A stretch of DNA of 64,000 bases from Qaidamihabitans albus (GTDB lineage: Bacteria; Actinomycetota; Actinomycetes; Mycobacteriales; Pseudonocardiaceae), in assembly GCF_016464705.1 (NCBI RefSeq), contig NZ_JAEHOB010000007.1, positions 245,517-309,516 on the forward strand, in the 5' to 3' direction. Both the position numbers and the translations under genes were made by a program. Under the pieces are notes generated by a model that worked only from the letters and a program-made list of their open reading frames with translations, was not told the DNA's origin and did not search any database. Below are positions 44,229 to 54,007 of this stretch, piece by piece (positions within the stretch are counted from its first letter, which is position 1; each line of letters starts with the position of its first letter).

Positions 44229-46919
44229 GCCGCAGCGCACCCGGGCCCGTGCCCAGTCGGCGTGGTCGAAGTTCTTCCCGTCGCCGCCGTCGGTGACCCG
44301 CAGGGTCAGCATCCGCACTCCCGTGGTGTCCACCGACACCTCGACCGCATCCTCGCCGCCGCGCACGACACCGCTGTCGAACCGGACGTCGCCGTCGTCG
44401 CCGAGCACCTGGAAGGAGACCGAGCCAGGTGAGCCGGTCTCGTCGTCCAGCCCGGCCAGCGCGGCGAAGCTCTCGCACTGCCGTCCGAGGTAGACGCTCA
44501 CCTCCGAGGGCGCGTGCGTGCCGAGCCCCTTCGCGTAGGTGGTGCCCGCGATGGTGATCGGGTTGCCGTCGCCTTTCGCGAACTCGCCGTTGGAGGTGTC
44601 CCGCTCGACCGGCCCGTAGCCGTTGACCTCGCGCTGGAACGGCAGGTCGCTCACGTAGGCGGTGCCGGTGGGGACCGGCGGTGGCACGAACGCCCGCACG
44701 GCCTTCGCGACGTGCATCCGCGCCCGGTCCGGGTCCATCGCCGGGTCGTGGAACTCCGCGGCGACCACCAGCTCGGCCGGGCCCTTCGCGGCCTGCGGCC
44801 CGACGGTGACGCGCCAGCGACCGGTCAGGCGCTGTCCCCGTTCGAGGCGCGGTGCGGTGACCGCCGGTCCGTCGACGGTCCAGCCATCCGGGACACGTGG
44901 CCGCAGCTGCACATCCCGCGCTGTCCGGTCGTCCTCCATCGTGAACTCGGCGGTGACGTCGAACGAGGTGCCCGGCGGGGTGTCACCCGCGTCCTCCGGC
45001 GAGACCGTCAGCGACGTCTCGGGCGCGAGCCGGAGCGGCTCGTCACAGGTCTGCCTGCCCGGCCGCGCCCGGCACACGATGGCGGCGAACCCGCCGTTGC
45101 GCGGCACGTGCACCGCGAGCGTCTCGGCCGGGCCGGCCACCGACCGTTCCCGCCGGACATCGGCGCGCGGCGCGCCCTCGGCGTCGCGCACGAGCTCGAC
45201 GAGCCACCTGCCGCCGCCGAGGAAGTCCAGTGGCGCCCGCAGCGTCCTGGCCTCCCCCGCGGCGATCGCCCCGAGGAACCACCGGTCCCCGTGGCGACGT
45301 GCGAGGATCGCCTCGTCGCCGGGCCGGCCGCCGACGAGCCGGGTCTCCTGCCACGCGGTGGGCACCTGGTTGAGCAACCGCAGCACGCCGGGGTGGCGCT
45401 CGTACGCCTCGGGCATGTCCGCGAAGTGCTGCCAGCCCGACTCGTAGACGATCGCCAGCGCCGCCTCATGCGCGACCGAGGACGTGCGCGGCCCCACCTC
45501 CAGCGCGACCGGCGTGAAGTCCATCGAGCCGACGACGTTGCGGGCGAAGGAGTGCACCGGGTTGTCGTCCGGCTGTGGCAACTGCTCCTGCCCATGGACC
45601 GCCTCCATCGTCATCACGTGCGGCCAGGTGCGGGCCAGGCCGTGCGGGATGGTGGAGCCGTGAAAGTTGATCATCAGCCGGTGCCGGGCGGTCGCCGCGA
45701 GGATCGTGTCGTACCACCGGTAGCGGTCCTGGGAGTCCGACTCCATGAAGTCGACCTTCACACCGCGTACGCCCCAGTTCTTGATCCTGGGCAGGATCGT
45801 CGCGCGCTCCGCCTCCGTGTCGAGGCTCGTCCAGTGGAACCAGAGCAGGACGTCCACGCCTTTCGCCCTGGCGTAGCGCGTCAGCTCGGGTACCCACTCC
45901 TCGCTCCAGCCCTCGTCCACCAGCACGTACGGCCAGCCGTTGCGAGCGGCGAAGTCGACGTAGTCGCGCTGCCGCTCGAAGCTGGCCGGGCTCGAGTGCT
46001 CGCTCAGCCACGACCAGGCGACCTTGCCCGGGCGCACCCATGAGGTGTCCCCGATCCGGGCGGGGTCGGCGAGATCGTCGACCAGGGTCGACTCGGTGAC
46101 GGTGGCCAGGTCGCCGACGATCGCCGTGCGCCACGGCGTCTCCAGCGGTCCAGGCGCGCTCACCTCGGCGTCGGCCAGCCGGACGCGGTAGGCGCCAGAA
46201 CCCTGCTCGTGGTACAGCCTCGCCCCGGAGTAGCTTCCGTCCACGTCGGACTCGGTCAGCAGTGCGTAGTCGGCTCCGGTGCGGAACAGCGCGGGGTTGC
46301 CGTACTCCCCGGTCTCCGCCGCCGCCGCGGTGGTCTCCACGCGGCGCCGTTCGTGCTGGGCGTTGTACGGCTGCAGCCACGCGGTCGCGTCGCCGGGCGG
46401 GCTGAAGCTGGAAGCCTCACCGGTCACCGTGCTGCCCCCGGGGGCGGGCAGCACGTAGCGGTAGGCGACGCCGTCGGCGGCGGCCCGCACCAGCAGGTCG
46501 AGCCGCGTGCCGTCCTCCGCCGCGAACGGCAGCCGGGTCTCGGTCATCAGCGCCGCGCGCCGGAGCCGCTTGCCCGTGGTCATGGTGTAGCGCTCGTGCA
46601 CGACCCTGGTGGCGGGGTCGCCCGCAGGCCGCAGCCCGCGCGTGAGGTCGGCGTCGGCGGTCGTGAGACCGACCGGTGCCGGGGTGAGCACGGTGCGGCC
46701 GTGGCGCGACACGGACAGTGCCGGCGTCCCGGTGTCCGGATCGAGCCGCACCTTGGCGCGGATACCCGAACCGGCGGGCGAGTCGACGGTCCAGGTCCCG
46801 GAGCCGTCCGCCCGCGCCGCGCTCGCCGTCACGGGCGCCGGCACGACGGTGAGCACGACCGCGAGCAGTGCCATGAGCGTTCCGCCACCCGTGGCGCGGC
46901 GGAGCCGGTGTCGGCTCAT
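44226..46919 (-). CDS. Secreted GH97 glycosidase with NEW3 and NPCBM modules (probable alpha-galactosidase)
   Basis: An 897-residue secreted protein. Signal peptide (MSRHRLRRA... to about 37), GH97 N-terminal domain (about 40-290), catalytic barrel (about 300-590), GH97 C-terminal domain, a NEW3 domain (about 690-770) and a C-terminal NPCBM carbohydrate-binding module (about 775-897). D390 in VKVDFMESDSQ matches the nucleophile position of retaining GH97 alpha-galactosidases. The neighbouring DeoR-galK supports alpha-galactoside use. The ATG at 46919 has GGAGGATT upstream. Confidence 0.88.
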   Translation of the reverse strand: MSRHRLRRATGGGTLMALLAVVLTVVPAPVTASAARADGSGTWTVDSPAGSGIRAKVRLDPDTGTPALSVSRHGRTVLTPAPVGLTTADADLTRGLRPAGDPATRVVHERYTMTTGKRLRRAALMTETRLPFAAEDGTRLDLLVRAAADGVAYRYVLPAPGGSTVTGEASSFSPPGDATAWLQPYNAQHERRRVETTAAAAETGEYGNPALFRTGADYALLTESDVDGSYSGARLYHEQGSGAYRVRLADAEVSAPGPLETPWRTAIVGDLATVTESTLVDDLADPARIGDTSWVRPGKVAWSWLSEHSSPASFERQRDYVDFAARNGWPYVLVDEGWSEEWVPELTRYARAKGVDVLLWFHWTSLDTEAERATILPRIKNWGVRGVKVDFMESDSQDRYRWYDTILAATARHRLMINFHGSTIPHGLARTWPHVMTMEAVHGQEQLPQPDDNPVHSFARNVVGSMDFTPVALEVGPRTSSVAHEAALAIVYESGWQHFADMPEAYERHPGVLRLLNQVPTAWQETRLVGGRPGDEAILARRHGDRWFLGAIAAGEARTLRAPLDFLGGGRWLVELVRDAEGAPRADVRRERSVAGPAETLAVHVPRNGGFAAIVCRARPGRQTCDEPLRLAPETSLTVSPEDAGDTPPGTSFDVTAEFTMEDDRTARDVQLRPRVPDGWTVDGPAVTAPRLERGQRLTGRWRVTVGPQAAKGPAELVVAAEFHDPAMDPDRARMHVAKAVRAFVPPPVPTGTAYVSDLPFQREVNGYGPVERDTSNGEFAKGDGNPITIAGTTYAKGLGTHAPSEVSVYLGRQCESFAALAGLDDETGSPGSVSFQVLGDDGDVRFDSGVVRGGEDAVEVSVDTTGVRMLTLRVTDGGDGKNFDHADWARARVRCG

Positions 46920-47221
46920 CGGAATCCTCCCTGACTCCGTCCGTCTGTGCGACTGTGTCGATTTGATCGTCCGATTCCGACATGTCGCATCACTATCCGA
47001 ACCGATCAAACGACTTCAGACAGCCGAGCACAAGGCGCCGATCGGCCGATCGGCGTGGCGCCGACGCTGCTCCGGGCGGACCAGGGAGCGGGCTGACCAG
47101 TGCGGCTGCGCGTACCGACCTCAACATCCTTCCTCGGCAGCACTATCGAAAACCTTGTGAAAATGTGCGATCCTTTGCCCGTGCTGTCGTGACCATGCAC
47201 ATCTGAGGAGGAACACGCCCC
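46920..47221. promoter_or_regulatory. Divergent control region between GH97 and DeoR-galK
   Basis: A 302-base gap. It holds TTTGATCG (46962-46969) and CGATCAAA (47003-47010), exact inverted copies 33 bases apart; a perfect 20-bp palindrome cgccgatcggccgatcggcg (47036-47055); and a motif gatcaaacgacttcagacag (47004-47023) resembling one upstream of the sugar-binding protein gene (53934-53953). These are candidate DeoR operators. No gene is seen in it. Confidence 0.55.
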
Positions 47222-48040
47222 ATGCTCGCGAGCCAACGGCGGTCGCAGATCCTGGAGGAGATCCGGCGGGCCGGTGCCGTGCGGGTGAGCGCACTGGTGG
47301 AGCACCTCGGCGTGTCCGACATGACCGTCCGGCGGGACCTGGAGGTGCTCGCCCAGGAGGGCCAGCTGCAGAAGGTGCACGGCGGCGCGGTGCTGCCCGG
47401 CGGGCGCAGCACCGAGGAGCCCGGGTTCGCCGCGAAGTCCAACCGGCAGAACCCCGAGAAGCAGGCGATCGCCACCGAGGCGCTGCGGCTGGTGGAGCCG
47501 GGAATGGCGGTTGGCCTCTCCGGTGGCACCACCACGTGGACGTTCGCCCGGCTGCTGCGCGACGTTCCCGACATCACCGTGGTGACCAACTCCGTACAGG
47601 TGGCCGATCTCTTCTCCCGCCAGCCGCGCTCGGACCAGACGGTGGTGCTCACCGGCGGCATCCGCACCCCGTCGGAGGCGCTGGTCGGCCCGTTCGCCGT
47701 GGCGGCGATCCGGTCGGTGAACCTCGACGTCATCTTCCTCGGCGTGCACGGCATGGACCTGCGCAACGGCTTCACCACACCGAACCTGGTGGAGGCCGAG
47801 ACCGACCGCGCTTTCGTTGAGGCGTCCCGCCGGTTCGTGGTGCTCGCCGACCACACGAAGTACGGCGTGCTCGGCATCAGCACGATCGCCAGGATCGATG
47901 CGGCAGACGTGCTGATCACCGACTCCGGGCTGGCCGAGGAGTACCGCGCGGGGCTGCGCGAGCACGTCGGCGAGTTGATCGTGGTGGACGCCGGCGCGCA
48001 GAACAGCGGCAACGGCACCCCGAGCGAGCCGAGGGCATGA
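47222..48040 (+). CDS. DeoR-family sugar regulator
   Basis: A 272-residue protein. The DeoR winged helix spans residues 1-56 (RRSQILEEIRRAGAVRVSALVEHLGVSDMTVRRDL) and a DeoRC sugar-phosphate-sensing domain follows (LSGGTTTWTFARLL, VLTGGIRTPSEALVGP, FLGVHGMDLRNGFTTPN). It probably represses galactose genes until a sugar phosphate binds. The ATG has GAGGAGG upstream. It overlaps galK by 4 bases, so they are translationally coupled. Confidence 0.92.
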   Translation: MLASQRRSQILEEIRRAGAVRVSALVEHLGVSDMTVRRDLEVLAQEGQLQKVHGGAVLPGGRSTEEPGFAAKSNRQNPEKQAIATEALRLVEPGMAVGLSGGTTTWTFARLLRDVPDITVVTNSVQVADLFSRQPRSDQTVVLTGGIRTPSEALVGPFAVAAIRSVNLDVIFLGVHGMDLRNGFTTPNLVEAETDRAFVEASRRFVVLADHTKYGVLGISTIARIDAADVLITDSGLAEEYRAGLREHVGELIVVDAGAQNSGNGTPSEPRA

Positions 48041-49188
48041 CCGCGGCGAGCGAGCCGGCCGGCACGTTCACGGCCGCCTTCGGCCGCCCGCCCGAAGGAG
48101 TGTGGGCCGCGCCGGGCCGGGTCAACGTGATCGGCGAGCACACCGACTACAACGAGGGTTTCGTGCTGCCGATGGCACTGCCGCACGGGGTGCGGGCGGC
48201 GGCCGCCCGCACGGACGGCTCCACCGTGCGCGTGGTCTCCCGGCAGGAGCCCGGCGAACCCGCGACGTTCGGCACCGACGCGGAACCCGGGTCGGTGACC
48301 GGATGGGCGGCCTACGTCGCGGGGGTCGTGTGGAGCCTGCGCTCGTCCGGGTTCGAACTCGGCGGGGCGGACATCGCCATCGACGGCGACGTCCCCGCGG
48401 GTGCGGGGCTCTCGTCTTCGGCCGCCCTCGAATGTGCCGTCGCCACCGCACTGGCCGGCCTGTTCGGGCTCGACCTCGAAGACGCCGAACTGGCACGTGC
48501 CGCGCAACGCGCGGAGAACGAGTTCGTCGGGATGCCCTGCGGCGTGATGGACCAGATGGCCTCGATGTCCGCCACGGCGGACCACCTGCTCTTTCTCGAC
48601 ACCCGGTCGCTGGCCACCGAACAGGTGCCGTTCGTGCCCACCGCGCACGGGCGCACGCTGCTCGTGCTCGACACCCGGGCACCGCACCGGCTCGTCGACG
48701 GCGAGTACGCCGACCGCAGGCGCACCTGCGAGAAGGCGGCCGCGGCACTGGGTGTGCGCATGCTCCGCGACGTCACCAGCGACGCGCTTCCGGGCGCGCT
48801 GTCCCGGTTGGACGACGAGGTGCAGCGAAGGCGGGTGCGGCACGTCGTCACCGAGAACGAGCGGGTGCTCGGCGTCGTGCGCCGCCTGCGCGCGGGCGAC
48901 ATCGACGGCATCGGGCCACTGCTCACCGCCTCGCACGCCTCGCTGCGGGACGACTACGAGGTGACGGTGCCGGAGCTGGACACGGCGGTGGACGCCGCGC
49001 TCGCCGCGGGCGCCCTCGGCGCGCGGATGACCGGCGGCGGCTTCGGTGGCTGCGTCATCGCGCTCGTCGCCGAGGACGAGGCGGCCACCGTGCTGGCCGG
49101 CGTACGCGAGTCGTTCGCGCGCAACGGCTTCGCCGAACCGGCGGGCTTCGCGGCCACCCCGTCTCCCGGAGCCCGCCGCCTGTCCTGA
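48037..49188 (+). CDS. galK: Galactokinase
   Basis: A 383-residue GHMP kinase. The galactokinase signature is GRVNVIGEHTDYNEGFVLPMAL, the ATP loop GAGLSSSAALECA, and the C-terminal motif MTGGGFGGCVIAL. It phosphorylates galactose at C1, the first committed Leloir step. It overlaps the DeoR gene by 4 bases. galT is 7.8 kb away on the same strand. Palindrome copy 7 follows the stop. Confidence 0.95.
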   Translation: MTAASEPAGTFTAAFGRPPEGVWAAPGRVNVIGEHTDYNEGFVLPMALPHGVRAAAARTDGSTVRVVSRQEPGEPATFGTDAEPGSVTGWAAYVAGVVWSLRSSGFELGGADIAIDGDVPAGAGLSSSAALECAVATALAGLFGLDLEDAELARAAQRAENEFVGMPCGVMDQMASMSATADHLLFLDTRSLATEQVPFVPTAHGRTLLVLDTRAPHRLVDGEYADRRRTCEKAAAALGVRMLRDVTSDALPGALSRLDDEVQRRRVRHVVTENERVLGVVRRLRAGDIDGIGPLLTASHASLRDDYEVTVPELDTAVDAALAAGALGARMTGGGFGGCVIALVAEDEAATVLAGVRESFARNGFAEPAGFAATPSPGARRLS

Positions 49189-49201
49189 GCGTCCCGCCCC
49201 T

Positions 49202-49243
49202 CGTGAGTGCGCAAGCGAGTTCTAACTCGCGTGCGCACTCACG
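49202..49243. repeat. 42-bp palindrome, copy 7
   Basis: Arms cgtgagtgcgcaagcgagtt and aactcgcgtgcgcactcacg around CT with a single mismatch; flanks CCCT/AGGG add pairs. It lies between the convergent galK and sugar permease genes, 4 bases from the permease stop. Confidence 0.9.
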
Positions 49244-49247
49244 AGGG

Positions 49248-50240
49248 TTACCGGCGCTCGACGGTGGCGAGCCAGCGCTGCACGGTGACCACGATCAGCA
49301 GGATCGTCCCGCTGATCACGGCCTGCCAGTTGGAGTTGAGTGAGCCGACCTGGTTGATCACGTTGCGGATCACCTGGAGCAGCAGCACGCCGACGAGTGA
49401 GCCGAGCACGGTGCCCGCACCACCGGTGAGCAGCGTTCCGCCGAGCACCACGGCCGAGATGACCTCCAGCTCCATGCCGACACCGAGCACGGTGACGCCC
49501 GAGGACGTGTACGACGCCATCAGCAGGCCGCCGAAACCGGCCAGCACCCCGGACATCGTGTACGTGACGAGCTTCGTCCGCGCCACCGGCAGGCCCATCA
49601 GGTCCGCCGCGTCCTCCTGGCCGCCGACCGCGAGCACCGTCGAACCGTAGGACGTACGGTGCAGCACCAGCCCGCCGGCCGCGAACGCCGCGAGCACGAT
49701 CCAGATCGGATAGCCGATGCCGAGGAAGCCGCCCTGCGCGAGCTCGCGGAACGCCGAGCCCGCCGGGACCTTGTAGGTCGTGGCGCCCTCGTCGCTGATG
49801 AGCAGCAGCAGGCCCCTCGCGAACAGCAGCCCGGCCAGCGTGACGATGAACGGCGGCAGCCCGCCGCGCGCGATGACCAGCCCCTGCACGAGACCGATGG
49901 CACCGCACACGGTCAGCGGCACCAACAGCGCCGCCCACGTCCCGTGCTGCGCGCCCCAGGCCGCCAGGACCCCGCCGAGCGCGAACACCGAGCCGACCGA
50001 AAGGTCGATGCCACCGGACATGATGACGAAGGTCATTCCCAGCGCCACCACGGCAAGGAACGAGGCCTGCAGTGCGATGTTGGTGAGGTTGCCCGCGGTG
50101 CCGAAGGAGTCGAAGACGAACGTCGAGACGAGCACGGCGGCCACGAGAATCACCAGCGCGCCCTGCCGTTGCGCCAGCCGCGCGAGGCGGGCGCGGCCGC
50201 TCCCTGGCAGGTGCTCCGGGGCCGCGGTCGTTGCCGTCAT
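49248..50240 (-). CDS. Sugar ABC transporter permease, YjfF/RbsC type
   Basis: A 330-residue membrane protein with about eight to ten hydrophobic segments. It has the BPD_transp_2 motif TFVIMSGGIDLSVGSVFALGG and the coupling region VGGQEDAADLMGLPVARTKLVTYTMSG. It overlaps the next permease gene by 4 bases. With its partner it forms the channel of a CUT2-type importer; the YtfQ-like binding protein suggests galactose or galactofuranose. Confidence 0.9.
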   Translation of the reverse strand: MTATTAAPEHLPGSGRARLARLAQRQGALVILVAAVLVSTFVFDSFGTAGNLTNIALQASFLAVVALGMTFVIMSGGIDLSVGSVFALGGVLAAWGAQHGTWAALLVPLTVCGAIGLVQGLVIARGGLPPFIVTLAGLLFARGLLLLISDEGATTYKVPAGSAFRELAQGGFLGIGYPIWIVLAAFAAGGLVLHRTSYGSTVLAVGGQEDAADLMGLPVARTKLVTYTMSGVLAGFGGLLMASYTSSGVTVLGVGMELEVISAVVLGGTLLTGGAGTVLGSLVGVLLLQVIRNVINQVGSLNSNWQAVISGTILLIVVTVQRWLATVERR

Positions 50241-51226
50241 GACTTCGCCTTCCTGCGGCCGAGCTGGACGTAGACCGCCGCGACCACGATCACGGCCTGC
50301 GCGATCTGCGCCGTCGAGTCGGGGATGTCGTGGAAGATGAGCGTCGCGGTGATCAGCTGCATGAGCAGCGCCCCCGCGATCGTGCCCGCGATCCGCACCT
50401 GCCCGCCGGAGAGCGGCGTGCCACCGATCACCACGGCGGTGATGGCCGAGAGCTCCACCAGCAGTCCCACCTTGGTCGGGTCGCTGGCCTGCGAGCGCGC
50501 CGCCAGCAACACCCCGGCCAGCGCGGCCAGCAGGCCGCAGATCACGTAGGTGGTGGTCAGCACCCGGCGCACAGGCAGCCCGGCGAGCTCAGCCGCGCGC
50601 TTGTTCCCGCCGATCGCCACGAGCTCGCGCCCGAAGGTGGAGCGGCGGACGAGGAACCACACCGAGGCCGCCACCGCCGCCGCGATCAGTACCACGTACG
50701 GCACGCCGAGCAGGCTCTCCGAGCCCAGCGCGACGATGCCCGGATCGCGGATGCTCTTGATCTCGCCGCCGAAGAGGTTGGCCAGGCCGCGCCCGGCGAC
50801 CATGATGCCGAGCGTGGCGATGATCGGCTGGACGCCGATGCGGCCGACGAGCGTCCCGGCCAGCGCCCCGCTGATGCCGCCGGCCAGCACCGCCATCCCG
50901 ATGGCCACGGCGGTGCCGTAGCCGATGTAGAGCGGGATCAGCGCGGCGGCGATCGCCATCACCGCGCCGACCGAGAGGTCGATGCCCTCGGTGCCGATCA
51001 CCAGCGCCATGCCCAGCGCCACGATGAGTACCGGTGTCACCTGGATCAGCTGCAGCCGCAGTGTTCCCTCACTGACGAAGTTGTCGGTGATGACGACGTT
51101 GATCGCCAGCAGCACCACGAGCGCCACGTACACGCCGTTGCGCCTGATCCAGTCGGCGTCGAACCGTCGTCCCCTGCGCGGCTCCGGTGCCGCGGGCCGC
51201 GGCGGGGCGGCCACCTGTTCACTCAT
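50237..51226 (-). CDS. Sugar ABC transporter permease, YtfT/RbsC type
   Basis: A 329-residue membrane protein paralogous to the following permease: ALVIGTEGIDLSVGAVMAIAAA and IGGNKRAAELAGLPVRRVLTTTYVICG. The ATG at 51226 (MSEQVAAPPRP) has GAGGAG upstream and overlaps the ATPase gene by 8 bases. Two different permease genes in one operon is the layout of YtfQ-YtfR-YtfT-YjfF rather than Rbs or Mgl. Confidence 0.9.
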   Translation of the reverse strand: MSEQVAAPPRPAAPEPRRGRRFDADWIRRNGVYVALVVLLAINVVITDNFVSEGTLRLQLIQVTPVLIVALGMALVIGTEGIDLSVGAVMAIAAALIPLYIGYGTAVAIGMAVLAGGISGALAGTLVGRIGVQPIIATLGIMVAGRGLANLFGGEIKSIRDPGIVALGSESLLGVPYVVLIAAAVAASVWFLVRRSTFGRELVAIGGNKRAAELAGLPVRRVLTTTYVICGLLAALAGVLLAARSQASDPTKVGLLVELSAITAVVIGGTPLSGGQVRIAGTIAGALLMQLITATLIFHDIPDSTAQIAQAVIVVAAVYVQLGRRKAKS

Positions 51227-52796
51227 CGTCGTGCTCCTCGCTCCCCGCCCCGGCACCGGCGAGCGCCGCGAGCAGCGCGGCGCTCGTCAGCAGCTCGCCG
51301 GAGAGTTCCCGCTCGACCGTCCCGTCGCGCAGCACGACGATCCGGTCGGCCCCCTCCACCAGCTCGTCCATCTCGCTGGAGATCAGCACCACGGCAAGTC
51401 CCTGCTCGGCGAGCTCGTCGATCAGCGCCTGCACCTCGGCCTTGGCGCCGACGTCGATCCCCCTGGTCGGCTCGTCGAGCAGGAACACCCTGGGCTCCGT
51501 GCACAGCCACCGCGCCATCAGTACCTTCTGCTGGTTGCCGCCGGAGAGCTCGCGCACCTTCTGGTGCGGGCCTGCCGCCTTGATGCGCAGCCTGCGCACG
51601 AAGGTGTCGACGAGCGCGTCGATCCGCCGCTCGGCGACCAGCCCGGCACGCGAGAAACGAGGCAGCACGGCGAGCGCGATGTTGTCCCGGACGGACAGAT
51701 CCGGGACGATGCCCTCCGCCTTGCGGTCCTCCGACAGCAACGCCACACCCGAGCGCAGCGCGTGCCGGACCGAGTTCGCCCGCACCGGCCGCCCATCGAC
51801 GCTCACCGTGCCTGCCCGCACCGGCAGCGCCCCGTACACCGCCTTGACCGTCTCACTGCGCCCGGAGCCGAGCAGGCCGCCGAGTCCGACGACCTCGCCG
51901 GGGCGCACGGTGAAGGCGACGTCGTGCAGCCGTTTGCGCACATCCAGGCCGGTCACGGCCAGCACGGGCTCCCGGTCGCGCCGGTGCGTGTCGCCGAACT
52001 CCGTCGTGCCGCCGCGGACCACGTCGGCGACCTCCCGGCCGAGCATGTGGGCGACCAGGTTCACCCGGTCCAGCTCCGCCATCGGGCCCGCGTGCACAAG
52101 CTGCCCGTCACGCAGCACGGTGACCCGGTCGCACAGCTCCCACAGCTCGTCGAGCCGGTGCGAGACGAACACTAGCCCGACCCCGCGGCCGGCGAGGTTG
52201 CGGGCCACCTCGAACAGCGTGGCCACCTCCCTGGCCTCCAGTGAGGACGTCGGCTCGTCCATGATCACCACGCGGCTGTCCACCGACATGGCCCGCGCCA
52301 GCGCCACCATCTGCTGCGCGCCGAGGCCGAGCCTGCCGAGGTCCTCGGTGACGTCGATGTCGACGCCCAGCGAGCCGGCCAGCTCCGCCGCCCTCCGGTT
52401 CATCGCCGCGGTGTCCACGAGGCCGAACCGGGTACGCGGCTCCCGGCCGAGGAAGATGTTGCGGGCCACCGAGAGCAGCGGCACCAGGTTGACCTCCTGG
52501 TAGATGGTCGAGATGCCCGCCCGCTGCGCCTCCGCGGGCCGGTGGAACTCGACCTCCCTGCCCGCGAACCGCACGCTGCCCTCGTCCGGCCGGTGCACGC
52601 CGGTCAGCACCTTGATCAGGGTGGACTTCCCGGCGCCGTTCTCCCCCACCAGGGCATGGATCTCACCCTCGGCCAGGTGGAAGTCGACGCCCCGCAGCGC
52701 TTGCACGCCGCCGAAGGACTTCGTCACGCCCTCGGTCTCCAGCACGGTCGCCGTCCCGGTGGACGGCGGCCGGGCCGTGTCGGTGGGAGTCACCAT
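51219..52796 (-). CDS. Sugar ABC transporter ATPase (two ABC domains), YtfR/MglA type
   Basis: A 525-residue protein with two fused ATPase domains. The first has Walker A GENGAGKST and Walker B VVIMDEPTSSL; its signature is LGLGAQQMVALARAM. The second has the unusual Walker A GLLGSGRSE, signature LSGGNQQKVLMARWL and Walker B VFLLDEPTRGID, as is normal in CUT2 importers. The ATG at 52796 (MVTPTDTARPP) follows AAGGACCGGGAAG. It energises the two permeases downstream. Confidence 0.93.
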   Translation of the reverse strand: MVTPTDTARPPSTGTATVLETEGVTKSFGGVQALRGVDFHLAEGEIHALVGENGAGKSTLIKVLTGVHRPDEGSVRFAGREVEFHRPAEAQRAGISTIYQEVNLVPLLSVARNIFLGREPRTRFGLVDTAAMNRRAAELAGSLGVDIDVTEDLGRLGLGAQQMVALARAMSVDSRVVIMDEPTSSLEAREVATLFEVARNLAGRGVGLVFVSHRLDELWELCDRVTVLRDGQLVHAGPMAELDRVNLVAHMLGREVADVVRGGTTEFGDTHRRDREPVLAVTGLDVRKRLHDVAFTVRPGEVVGLGGLLGSGRSETVKAVYGALPVRAGTVSVDGRPVRANSVRHALRSGVALLSEDRKAEGIVPDLSVRDNIALAVLPRFSRAGLVAERRIDALVDTFVRRLRIKAAGPHQKVRELSGGNQQKVLMARWLCTEPRVFLLDEPTRGIDVGAKAEVQALIDELAEQGLAVVLISSEMDELVEGADRIVVLRDGTVERELSGELLTSAALLAALAGAGAGSEEHDDE

Positions 52797-52812
52797 CGTC
52801 TTCCCGGTCCTT

Positions 52813-53898
52813 CTAGAAGGCGTTACCGAGTTCGGCCTCGGCGTTGTCCTGGTTGTACTCGTCGTCCTCGATGATGACGTCCTCCGGGATCGCCTCACCG
52901 GCGAAGAACTTCTCGGCGGTCTCGAAGGCCAGCGGTCCGAACCGCGGGTTCGACTCGATCACGGCGTTGATATTTCCGTCCACAATGGCCTGGACGGCGT
53001 TGCGCGTACCGTCGATCGACACGATCTTGACGTCGGTTCCCGGCTGCTTGCCCGCCGCCTGGACCGCCGTGACCGCGCCGAGCGCCATCTCGTCGTTGTG
53101 CGCGTAGATCGCGGTTATGTCCGGGTTGGACTGCAACAGCTGCTCGGCGACGGACTGGCCCTCGTCGCGGGCGAAGTTGGCCGTCTGCTCCGCGACGATC
53201 TCCAGCCCCGGGTACTCCGCCGCGACCTGTTCCTTGAAGCCGGAGTTGCGGTCGTCCGTCACGTTGTTGCCCGATGAACCCAGCAGGATGGCGACCTTCG
53301 CCTCGCCGCCGGTGGCCTCGTTCATCGCGTCGGCGGCGCGCCTGCCCTGCTCGTAGAAGTCCGAGCCGAGGAACGCGACGTAGTCCTCACAGTGCGTGTT
53401 GGTCACCTTGCGGTCGATCGTGAGCACCGGGACGCCCTTCTGCTTGGCCGCGTCGAGTGCCGGGTCGAGCCCGTCGGAGTTCACCGGGGCGACGATCAGG
53501 AACTCGGCGCCCTGGCTCAGCATGTTCTGGATGTCGGCGATCTGCTTGGGCAGCTCGTTGTTGGCGTTGGTCACGAGCAGCCGCTCGACCCCGGCCGCGT
53601 CGGCGGCCTCGCGGATCGACTTGGTCTCCGCGGCCCGGAAGGCGGCGGTGTCGGGCTCCGACTGGGAGAAGCCGACCACGGCGTTCGCCAGGTCCAGCTT
53701 CTCGGCGCCGTAGTCCTCCAGCGTGCAGTCCTCGCCGGAGCTCTCCTTGACGACCTGGCCGTCCCCGCCGCCGTCGCCGGATGGGGCGGCGGCCTGGTCC
53801 TGCTCGCCCGGGTTCGTGCAGCCGGTCAGTGCCAGCCCGAGCACGACCGCGGAAGAGGCCAGAATGCGCCAGTGGCGCGGAGATGTCGCGCGGTTCAT
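52813..53898 (-). CDS. Sugar-binding lipoprotein, YtfQ type
   Basis: A 361-residue periplasmic-binding-protein type 1 lipoprotein. The signal peptide ends in the lipobox LTGC (Cys near residue 27), followed by a Gly/Asp-rich linker. The N-terminal lobe reads VVGFSQSEPDTAAFRAAETKSIREAA, close to the YtfQ galactofuranose-binding form. It delivers the sugar to the ABC complex encoded downstream. It heads the four-gene operon; a motif shared with the DeoR region lies 36 bases upstream. Confidence 0.92.
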   Translation of the reverse strand: MNRATSPRHWRILASSAVVLGLALTGCTNPGEQDQAAAPSGDGGGDGQVVKESSGEDCTLEDYGAEKLDLANAVVGFSQSEPDTAAFRAAETKSIREAADAAGVERLLVTNANNELPKQIADIQNMLSQGAEFLIVAPVNSDGLDPALDAAKQKGVPVLTIDRKVTNTHCEDYVAFLGSDFYEQGRRAADAMNEATGGEAKVAILLGSSGNNVTDDRNSGFKEQVAAEYPGLEIVAEQTANFARDEGQSVAEQLLQSNPDITAIYAHNDEMALGAVTAVQAAGKQPGTDVKIVSIDGTRNAVQAIVDGNINAVIESNPRFGPLAFETAEKFFAGEAIPEDVIIEDDEYNQDNAEAELGNAF

Positions 53899-53933
53899 GT
53901 GGAACTCCTTTGTTCACCGCCCCCGGCGGGGTT

Positions 53934-53953
53934 AATCAAACAGAAGTAAACAG
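53934..53953 (+). promoter_or_regulatory. Candidate shared operator upstream of the sugar-import operon
   Basis: aatcaaacagaagtaaacag shares ATCAAAC-N6-A-N-ACAG with 47004-47023 in the GH97/DeoR control region (12 of 20 positions). A common motif in two galactose-gene promoters suggests DeoR binding. Weak, since it rests on only two sites. Confidence 0.35.
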
Positions 53954-54007
53954 TTTCACGCAAGAAGCAAGTATCAAGAAACGGCAACGAATGCCGGAAG
54001 TGGGGAC

